From: Bacillota bacterium
Lineage (GTDB): Bacteria; Bacillota; Clostridia; Christensenellales; Borkfalkiaceae
Direction of reading: 5' to 3'
DNA length: 9,465 bases
NCBI GenBank assembly: GCA_023403375.1
Contig: JAEYEN010000089.1
Location: forward strand, 1-9,465
Shown: positions 1-5,224 of the stretch, one piece after another
Position numbering within the stretch: position 1 is the first letter of the stretch
How the letters are laid out: the number at the start of each line of letters is the position of its first letter
The notes under the pieces: generated by a model
Told to the model about the DNA's origin: nothing
The model's database searches: none
What the model saw: only the letters and a program-made list of their open reading frames with translations
Translations under genes and position numbers: made by a program

Positions 1-1
1 G

Positions 2-511
2 ATAAACGGCAGGTATCCCGAAGTTATCTTTATGAAAAATCACGGACTTGTGGTAAACGGCGATTATCTCGAAAGGGTTAAAAGCGTTAATACCGACGTG
101 AACGAAACGATAAGAAATTATTTCGGATTAAAGGATAATTTCCGCGCCGTTTCGCTTACCAAAACGCCCACGGGCTATTTGTCGGACACGCTTATAGTCA
201 AATTATTCGTTGCGGAAAACCAACTCGATAAAGCGTTTCTGGATAAATATCCGCTTTATCCCGACCAACTTGTTTATCTGAATAACGTTCTGGCAAACTC
301 GCCCGATACTATCGTTGTTAACAAAGGTAAGGTTTATTACAACACGGATATAAAGCAGGCGACTACGCTTGACGAAACGCTTGCCGCTTATCTGTTTGTG
401 CTGGACGTTATAAAGAAAAATAAACTTACCGTTTCGGTTATGAACGAAAAAGAAGTTGCGTTTATAAACGGATGGGAAGCGGAAAAATACCGTCGTTCGG
501 TAAAATCCTGA
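2..511 (+). CDS. Class II aldolase/adducin family protein, C-terminal part (5' end outside window)
   Basis: The reading frame is open from the first complete codon at base 2, so the gene starts upstream; the ATG at 32 is internal. The visible 169 residues begin INGRYPEVIFMKNHGLVVNG. The NHGL motif (His at visible residue 14) matches the third zinc-binding histidine of class II aldolases of the FucA/RhaD/AraD fold. These enzymes cleave or form sugar-phosphate aldols, or epimerise pentulose phosphates, in the cytoplasm using a divalent metal. The tail has a YPDQLVYL segment and ends in INGWEAEKYRRSV, a C-terminal pattern I recall from larger stand-alone or YuxG-like class II aldolases. The first two zinc histidines and the catalytic acid lie off the window, so the substrate cannot be told. 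A strong terminator follows 40 bases after the stop, making this the last gene of its transcript. The next gene, a sugar-phosphate reductase, fits a shared carbohydrate pathway. The family call is firm; the specific reaction is unknown. Confidence 0.85.
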   Translation: MNGRYPEVIFMKNHGLVVNGDYLERVKSVNTDVNETIRNYFGLKDNFRAVSLTKTPTGYLSDTLIVKLFVAENQLDKAFLDKYPLYPDQLVYLNNVLANSPDTIVVNKGKVYYNTDIKQATTLDETLAAYLFVLDVIKKNKLTVSVMNEKEVAFINGWEAEKYRRSVKS

Positions 512-544
512 ATACATTGAAAATCATAAAAAAACATAATTAAA

Positions 545-550
545 AAGGAG
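545..550 (+). other. Orphan Shine-Dalgarno-like AAGGAG with no start codon
   Basis: AAGGAG followed by AAAA sits in an A-rich stretch that resembles the leaders of the E2, E3 and E1 genes further on, but no ATG, GTG or TTG follows at a usable distance. Instead the terminator hairpin starts immediately. It may be a leftover from a gene once located here, or chance in an A-rich spacer. Confidence 0.35.
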
Positions 551-581
551 AAAAGGGACTTATAACGTAAGTCCCTTTTTT
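551..581 (+). terminator. Rho-independent terminator after class II aldolase
   Basis: A perfect 12-bp stem AAAAGGGACTTA (551-562) pairs with TAAGTCCCTTTT (568-579) across the 5-base loop TAACG and runs into a T tract (576-581, then ATTT). This is a canonical intrinsic terminator. It separates the aldolase transcript from the dehydrogenase operon. Confidence 0.93.
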
Positions 582-616
582 ATTTGCCCGAAACGCCGTT
601 TTTTTAAAATTAGGTC

Positions 617-645
617 TTGAAAAAGGGTATGTTTTATGTTACAAT
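617..645 (+). promoter_or_regulatory. Sigma-A type promoter of the sorE-like/E2/E3/E1 operon
   Basis: A -35 box TTGAAA (617-622) and a -10 box TACAAT (640-645) are separated by exactly 17 bases. A TG lies one base upstream of the -10 (637-638), giving an extended -10. The predicted transcription start is near 651-653, about 27 bases before the start codon at 679. It lies directly after the terminator, as expected for a new transcription unit. Confidence 0.82.
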
Positions 646-652
646 TATCGGT

Positions 653-664
653 GTATATATATAC
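653..664. promoter_or_regulatory. Perfect AT palindrome at the predicted transcription start (possible operator)
   Basis: GTATATATATAC is a perfect 12-bp palindrome spanning the predicted +1 region and abutting the GGAGGG ribosome-binding site (665-670). Its position would suit a repressor operator or a small leader hairpin. However, alternating TA tracts are palindromic by nature, so the functional call is weak. Confidence 0.25.
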
Positions 665-678
665 GGAGGGAGATATAA

Positions 679-1935
679 ATGAAGACTAAGGCGGTAAGGC
701 TTTACGGTAAAGAAGATTTGCGACTCGAAGAGTTCGAACTTCCCGAAATCAAGGACGACGAAATACTTGCGCGCGTTGTTTCCGATAGTATTTGTATGTC
801 GTCTTTCAAGGCGGCGGAACAGGGCGCGGAACATAAACGCGTGCCTGCGGACGTAGGGGAAAACCCCGTTATAATCGGGCACGAATTCTGCGGCGACATA
901 ATAAAGGTAGGTAAAAAATGGCAGGGCGAATTCAAAGAAGGCGAAAAATTCGGTATTCAGCCCGCAATGAAAGGAACGGTAAGAGCGGCAGGATATTCTT
1001 TTAAGTATATCGGCGGAGACGCGACTTACGTTATTATTCCGAACGAATATCTGGAAAACGGTTGTATTTTGCATTATAGCGGCGAAAGTTATTATAAAGC
1101 GTCGCTTGCGGAACCCGTTTCCTGCATAATAGCAGGCTACCACGAAAACTATCACAGCGTTTACGAAAACCACACTCACGAAATGGGTATAGTAAAAGGC
1201 GGGTCCGTCGCTATACTTGCAGGCGTTGGACCGATGGGGCTCGGCGCGATTGATTACGGTATTCACTGCGACAGAAAGCCTGCGTTAATGGTCGTTACCG
1301 ATATAGACGAAGCAAGACTTAAAAGGGCGGCGGAAATTTTATCCGTGGAAGAAGCGGCAAAGAACGGCGTTAAACTTTATTACGTCAACACTTCCAAGAT
1401 AGAAGACCCCGTAAGTTATATGAAAGAGTTAAACGGCGGCAAAGGATTTGACGACGTGTTTGTTTATGCCCCTGTAACCCCGTTGGTGGAACAGGGCGAT
1501 AAACTTCTGGGCGACGGCGGTTGTCTTAACTTTTTCGCAGGTCCCGTCAAAACGGACTTCTCGGCGAAATTCAATTTTTACGACGTGCATTACGCTTTCC
1601 ACAGAATCACGGGTACGTCCGGCGGCAATACCGACGATATGAAAGAAGCGTTAAGACTTTCGGGCGAAGGCAGAATCAACCCGTCCATTATGATATCGCA
1701 CGTTGGCGGACTTAACAGCGTTGTCGAAACCACGCTCAACCTTCCTAACATAAAAGGCGCAAAGAAACTCGTGTACACGCAGATAAAAATGCCGATGACG
1801 GCGATTGCCGATTTTGCGGAATTAGGAAAAACCGACAAGTTCTTTAAAGACCTTGCGGAAATATGCGCAAGACACGACGGTATCTGGTCGGACGAAGCGG
1901 AAAAATACGTTCTGGCAAACGCCGAAAAAATATAA
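679..1935 (+). CDS. sorE: L-sorbose-1-phosphate reductase-like zinc-type alcohol dehydrogenase
   Basis: This is a 418-residue cytoplasmic medium-chain dehydrogenase. It resembles, from memory, SorE of the Klebsiella sorbose operon along its whole length: the start MKTKAVRLYGKEDLRLE, ARVVSDSIC, IIGHEFCG, LNFFAGP, NFYDVHYAF and GTSGGNTDDM. SorE interconverts L-sorbose 1-phosphate and a hexitol phosphate (D-glucitol 6-phosphate) with a nicotinamide cofactor. The N-terminal GroES-like half shows likely catalytic metal ligands Cys39, His68/Glu69 and Glu145. The Rossmann half has GVGPMG (182-187), with acidic TDID at 207-210 after the second strand, which favours NAD(H). The four-cysteine structural zinc lobe is absent. 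GGAGGG lies 8 bases before ATG 679, fixing the start. The gene follows the promoter and terminator pair closely and precedes the dehydrogenase-complex genes by 73 bases without a terminator, so it probably leads the operon. The family is firm; the exact polyol or ketose phosphate is not. Confidence 0.87.
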   Translation: MKTKAVRLYGKEDLRLEEFELPEIKDDEILARVVSDSICMSSFKAAEQGAEHKRVPADVGENPVIIGHEFCGDIIKVGKKWQGEFKEGEKFGIQPAMKGTVRAAGYSFKYIGGDATYVIIPNEYLENGCILHYSGESYYKASLAEPVSCIIAGYHENYHSVYENHTHEMGIVKGGSVAILAGVGPMGLGAIDYGIHCDRKPALMVVTDIDEARLKRAAEILSVEEAAKNGVKLYYVNTSKIEDPVSYMKELNGGKGFDDVFVYAPVTPLVEQGDKLLGDGGCLNFFAGPVKTDFSAKFNFYDVHYAFHRITGTSGGNTDDMKEALRLSGEGRINPSIMISHVGGLNSVVETTLNLPNIKGAKKLVYTQIKMPMTAIADFAELGKTDKFFKDLAEICARHDGIWSDEAEKYVLANAEKI

Positions 1936-1959
1936 AAAGCAAATATAATAAAAATTACA

Positions 1960-1980
1960 CTGAACAAAATAATCGTTCAG
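1960..1980 (+). other. Small intercistronic hairpin between sorE-like gene and E2
   Basis: CTGAAC (1960-1965) pairs with GTTCAG (1975-1980) across 9 bases, and GTTCAG is repeated directly afterwards at 1982-1987. No T tract follows, so it does not look like a terminator, and read-through into E2 is expected. It may be an RNA-processing or binding site; function unknown. Confidence 0.3.
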
Positions 1981-1992
1981 CGTTCAGATATT

Positions 1993-2011
1993 AAGGAGAA
2001 AATGATAGATG
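1993..2011 (+). promoter_or_regulatory. Ribosome-binding site choosing the E2 start
   Basis: AAGGAG (1993-1998) is followed by two ATGs. The one at 2002 is only 3 bases away and opens a short out-of-frame reading frame that stops after 22 codons. The one at 2009 is 10 bases away and opens the lipoyl domain (MATPVLMPKQG). The second is the start. The nearby out-of-frame ATG might lower initiation slightly. Confidence 0.7.
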
Positions 2012-3691
2012 GCTACACCTGTATTGATGCCCAAGCAAGGCATAACGGTAGAGAGTTGCATACTTACTAAATGGAACGTAAAGATAGGGGATAAAGTTAA
2101 AGTCGGCGACGTGCTGTTTTCCTTTGAAACGGATAAATCGTCAATAGATTTTATATCCGAAACAGAAGGCGAAGTACTTGCGCTTTTCTGTAACGAAGGC
2201 GACGAAGTTCCCGTTTTAACCAACGTAATGGCGATAGGTAAAAAGGGAGAAGACGTTTCTGCGCTTTCCCCCGCAAAACAAGAAAACGCCGCAGTGGAAA
2301 TAAGCGCGGCACCGCTTTCTTCGGCTGAAAATAATGCGGAAGCAAAAGTCGGAGATAATACGGACAAAGCAAAAACCATTCCCGCAGACATAAAGGCAAA
2401 ACCCGTTACAATGCCAAAATCGGGCATAACGGTAGAAAGTTGCATTTTAACTAAAATGAACGTGAAAGCGGGCGACAAGGTAAAAATAGGCGACAATATT
2501 TTTTCTTACGAAACGGATAAATCTTCTTTCGACTATCAGGCGGAAGAAGAAGGAGAAGTGCTTGCGGTATTTTATTCCGACGGCGACGAAATACCCGTCG
2601 GCGAAAACGTTCTCGTGCTCGGCGAACACGGAGTAGACGCGTCCTGTTTCGCTCCCGGCGGAGCGGTTAAACCTGCGGAAGCCACGCTTATAAGCGCGGA
2701 AACCCCTGCCGCGGCACCCGAACAATCTTCCGCCACACAATCGGCGCCCACAGAACACGGCGCGGCGAAAGGCGATAACGGAAGAATTTTCGCTTCTCCG
2801 AGAGCAAGAAATCTGGCGGTAAAACTCGGCGTTTCGCTGTCGCAGGCAAACGGCAGCGGGCCTAACGGCAGAATTATAGAACGCGATATAAGAGAAGCGG
2901 CGCTTAACCCCGTTTCCGTGGCGGAAGAAAAGCCTGTAATCGCGGAAACCGTGCGGAAAGCCGACGTAGACGTTAAAGCGTTCAAAGACGAGAAGATGTC
3001 TTCCATAAGAAAGGTTATCGCCAAAAATATGGTTTTAAGCCTTTCCACAATGGCGCAGTTAACGCATACGCTTTCATTTGACTGCACTAACGTTTTAGCG
3101 TTCAGAAAATATCTTAAAGATAATGCGGAAAAACTTAAACTTCCGCCCATAACCGTTAACAACATTATTGTTTTTGCGGTTTCGAGAGTGCTTAAAAATC
3201 ACAGAGATTTGAATGCTAACTTAATAAACGGCGACACTATGCGCTATTTTGAACATACGAATATAGGCATAGCGACGGATACGCCGCGCGGTCTTCTCGT
3301 ACCCACGCTTTTCGGCGCGGATATGATGAGCCTTTCCGAAATAGCGATAAAGAGCAAAAAACTGTCGGCAGACGCAATAGACGGAAAACTTTCTCCCGAT
3401 CTTCTGACGGGCGGTAGTTTCACGGTAAGTAACGTTGGTACAATGGGCATAGAAAGTTTTACGCCCGTAGTAAATCCGCCGCAAACGGGTATACTCGGCG
3501 TAAACACTATGGAAACGAGAATTAAACTTGGCGCAAAGGGCGAAATAATTCCGTACACCGCAATGAGTTTATCTCTGTCTTACGACCACCGCGCGTTAGA
3601 CGGCGCGCCCGCTTCGAGATTTTTGAAAGAATTGAAAGAGTATCTTGAAAACTTTTCATTGAATCTCCTTGCAGACGGCAATTGTATATAA
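2009..3691 (+). CDS. Dihydrolipoamide acyltransferase (E2) of a 2-oxo-acid dehydrogenase complex, two lipoyl domains
   Basis: This 560-residue E2 is the core of the complex. It carries acyl groups from E1 on swinging lipoyl-lysines and transfers them to CoA. Domains in order: lipoyl domain 1 (about 2-77, ETDKSS with lipoyl Lys43); a linker with acidic and Ala-rich stretches; lipoyl domain 2 (about 131-206, ETDKSS with Lys171); an Ala/Pro-rich flexible linker (about 212-255); the peripheral subunit-binding domain (about 259-295, FASPRARNLA and GPNGRIIERDI), which holds E1 and E3; then the catalytic domain (about 325-555) ending in SYDHRALDGA with active-site His527 and Asp531. All parts needed for activity are present. 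The acyl substrate (acetyl or branched) cannot be read from sequence. The MPKQGITVESCIL start differs from the common pyruvate-type MPKLGxTM. E2 comes first in the E2-E3-E1 order; the spacer to E3 is 73 bases without a terminator. Confidence 0.93.
   Translation: MATPVLMPKQGITVESCILTKWNVKIGDKVKVGDVLFSFETDKSSIDFISETEGEVLALFCNEGDEVPVLTNVMAIGKKGEDVSALSPAKQENAAVEISAAPLSSAENNAEAKVGDNTDKAKTIPADIKAKPVTMPKSGITVESCILTKMNVKAGDKVKIGDNIFSYETDKSSFDYQAEEEGEVLAVFYSDGDEIPVGENVLVLGEHGVDASCFAPGGAVKPAEATLISAETPAAAPEQSSATQSAPTEHGAAKGDNGRIFASPRARNLAVKLGVSLSQANGSGPNGRIIERDIREAALNPVSVAEEKPVIAETVRKADVDVKAFKDEKMSSIRKVIAKNMVLSLSTMAQLTHTLSFDCTNVLAFRKYLKDNAEKLKLPPITVNNIIVFAVSRVLKNHRDLNANLINGDTMRYFEHTNIGIATDTPRGLLVPTLFGADMMSLSEIAIKSKKLSADAIDGKLSPDLLTGGSFTVSNVGTMGIESFTPVVNPPQTGILGVNTMETRIKLGAKGEIIPYTAMSLSLSYDHRALDGAPASRFLKELKEYLENFSLNLLADGNCI
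2012..2626 (+). repeat. In-frame tandem duplication of the lipoyl domain inside E2
   Basis: Bases 2012-2239 and 2399-2626 encode two closely similar lipoyl domains, with the target lysines 128 codons (384 bases) apart. Similarity is visible in DNA, for example GCATAACGGTAGA followed by AGTTGCAT in both copies. Both copies share MPKxGITVESCILTK, NVKxGDKVK and ETDKSS. This is a domain duplication, not a mobile repeat. Confidence 0.8.
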
Positions 3692-3697
3692 ACCGCA

Positions 3698-3753
3698 ACT
3701 GAATACAATCGTTCTAAAAAAATCGTATTAAAATCAAACTGTATGGTAAGGAG
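3698..3753 (+). promoter_or_regulatory. E2-E3 leader with motifs shared by other leaders in this locus
   Basis: The spacer begins ACTGAATACAATCGTTC and ends TAAGGAGAAAA, with the ribosome-binding core AAGGAG at 3748-3753, 11 bases before ATG 3765. The head resembles the start of the spacer before E2 (ACTGAAC, then AATCGTTC at 1959-1978) and the bases after the aldolase stop (TGAATACAT, 509-517). The tail matches the ribosome-binding sites of E2 (1992-2002) and E1 (5207-5217). The ribosome-binding role is clear; the shared head has no known role. Confidence 0.5.
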
Positions 3754-3764
3754 AAAATTTAATA

Positions 3765-5135
3765 ATGGAAATTTATGATTTAGTCGTTATTGGCGGCGGT
3801 CCGGCAGGGTATCTGGCGGCGGAACGCGCGGCGCACGCAGGGTTTAAAACGCTCGTCGCAGAAAAAAGAGAGTTCGGCGGCGTGTGTCTGAACGAAGGGT
3901 GCGTGCCTTCTAAAACCTTTCTTAATTCCGCAAAAGTTTGCGACTACGCAAACCACGCGGGGCTTTACGGCGTTAACGTAACGGGCGGCGCCACGGTAGA
4001 CCAGAAAAAGGTTGTGGAACGCAAAAACGGCGTTGTTAAAATGCTTGTCGGCGGAATAAAGGCGGCGTTAAAGAAAAATAAAGTCGTGATGAAAACCGCG
4101 CAGGCGCATATAGACGGAAAAACGGCGGACGGGTACGAAATAACCGTCGGCGATGAAAAGGTTATCGCTAAAAGACTGTTGATAGCAACGGGGTCTATGC
4201 CCGTAGTCCCGCCTATCAGCGGACTTAAAGAAAATATAGAAAGCGGTCTGGTGCTTACAAACAGAGAGATTCTTGACTTAACCGAAATTCCCGAAAGGCT
4301 TGTTGTAATAGGCGGCGGCGTTATAGGGCTTGAAATGGCAAGTTATTTTTCGTCCGTCGGAAGCAAGGTTACCGTTGTGGAAATGCTGAATAAAATTGCG
4401 GGACCGACCGAAGCGGAAGTTTCTTCCATACTGCAAAAGGCGTTGGAGAGAAAGGGCGTTGTGTTTAATCTCGGTTCTAAGGTTACCGTGATAGAAAAAG
4501 ACGGCGTTGTGTTTGAAAAGGACGGCAAAACCCAAAAAGTTACGGCGGATAAAGTGCTGCTATCTATCGGCAGGCGCGCGGTTACGCAGGGTATAGGCTT
4601 GGAAAACATAGGCGTTAACACAGAGCGCGGCGCGATAGTTACGGACGATACAATGCGCACTAACGTTGCAAACGTTTACGCCACCGGCGACGTGAACGGT
4701 AAAGTAATGCTCGCCCACACCGCATACAGAGAATCGGAAGTTGCAGTAAACAATATGCTTGGCAAAAAGGACAGAATGAGATATAACGTCATTCCGTCCG
4801 TAATATATACTAATCCCGAAGTGGGTTCGGTGGGCGAAACCGAAGAGAGCGCAAAACAAAAAGGTTTAGACGTTAAAACGGTAAGTATCCCGATGACTTA
4901 TTCGGGAAGATACGTTGCCGAAAACACGGTTTTAGACGGAATATGTAAACTCATCGTAAACAAAAAGACCAACACGCTTATCGGCGCGCACATAATCGGC
5001 AGTTACGCAGGCGAATTTATCGTAAGCGTTTCCGCTATGATTGATTTGGAAGTGGATATAGAAAATATCAAAAAACTCGTGTTCCCGCACCCCACGGTGT
5101 GTGAAATCGTCAGAGAAGCAATTTTCACTATATAG
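3765..5135 (+). CDS. lpdA: Dihydrolipoamide dehydrogenase (E3)
   Basis: This 456-residue flavoprotein disulfide reductase reoxidises the dihydrolipoyl groups of E2 and passes the electrons to NAD+. In order it shows the FAD-binding GGGPAG (10-15), the redox-active disulfide in GGVCLNEGCVPSK (Cys41 and Cys46), an ATGS segment (141-144), the NAD-binding GGGVIG (183-188), the second FAD motif ATGDV (306-310), and the C-terminal dimerisation domain with the catalytic pair His442 and Glu447 in HPTVCE. Length and motifs are those of a complete E3, with no N-terminal lipoyl domain fused. The start at ATG 3765 has AAGGAG 11 bases upstream, and the FAD motif begins right after it. It lies between E2 and E1, so it serves this complex, although E3 proteins are often shared between complexes and the glycine cleavage system. 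The stop codon lies inside a hairpin preceding E1. Confidence 0.95.
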   Translation: MEIYDLVVIGGGPAGYLAAERAAHAGFKTLVAEKREFGGVCLNEGCVPSKTFLNSAKVCDYANHAGLYGVNVTGGATVDQKKVVERKNGVVKMLVGGIKAALKKNKVVMKTAQAHIDGKTADGYEITVGDEKVIAKRLLIATGSMPVVPPISGLKENIESGLVLTNREILDLTEIPERLVVIGGGVIGLEMASYFSSVGSKVTVVEMLNKIAGPTEAEVSSILQKALERKGVVFNLGSKVTVIEKDGVVFEKDGKTQKVTADKVLLSIGRRAVTQGIGLENIGVNTERGAIVTDDTMRTNVANVYATGDVNGKVMLAHTAYRESEVAVNNMLGKKDRMRYNVIPSVIYTNPEVGSVGETEESAKQKGLDVKTVSIPMTYSGRYVAENTVLDGICKLIVNKKTNTLIGAHIIGSYAGEFIVSVSAMIDLEVDIENIKKLVFPHPTVCEIVREAIFTI

Positions 5136-5162
5136 CGGTTCGCCGTGCGGCAACGCGTTATA
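5131..5162 (+). other. Intercistronic hairpin overlapping the E3 stop codon
   Basis: TATAGCG (5131-5137) pairs with CGTTATA (5156-5162, one G-U pair), GTT with AAC and GCC with GGC, around the loop GTGC (5145-5148), with one bulged base on each side. That makes about 13 pairs. The following bases are A-rich, not T-rich, so it is not an intrinsic terminator. It could protect or process the mRNA and tune E1 against E3; this is inference. Confidence 0.45.
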
Positions 5163-5189
5163 AAACGAAACATAAAACAATCAAAATAT

Positions 5190-5203
5190 TATATTTAAAT
5201 ATA
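5190..5203. other. AT palindrome in the E3-E1 spacer
   Basis: TATATTTAAATATA is a perfect 14-bp palindrome five bases upstream of the E1 ribosome-binding site (AAGGAG, 5208-5213). No good -35 box is visible at the right distance, so I do not call a promoter. It may be chance in an A/T-rich spacer. Confidence 0.2.
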
Positions 5204-5224
5204 TGTTAAGGAGAAAAACAAAAA

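Noticed and set aside
32..511. ATG at 32 as the true start of the aldolase gene
   Set aside because: The frame is open upstream with conserved family sequence (YPEVIF before MKNHGL), and no ribosome-binding site precedes it.
634..1266. Long minus-strand open frame (210 residues) opposite the sorE-like gene
   Set aside because: It lies fully antisense to a gene with clear family motifs, has no recognisable motifs itself, and its odd Tyr/Phe/Arg-rich composition is typical of a shadow frame.
1944..1949. TATAAT as a -10 box for a separate E2 promoter
   Set aside because: No acceptable -35 box lies 16-18 bases upstream; the sequence is A/T-rich by composition.
2002..2070. ATG at 2002 as the E2 start or a leader peptide
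   Set aside because: It is only 3 bases from AAGGAG and out of frame with E2; the frame ends after 22 codons.
2572..3165. Minus-strand open frame (197 residues) opposite E2
   Set aside because: A shadow of the E2 linker and subunit-binding region; its Ala/Ser-rich composition reflects the complementary strand.
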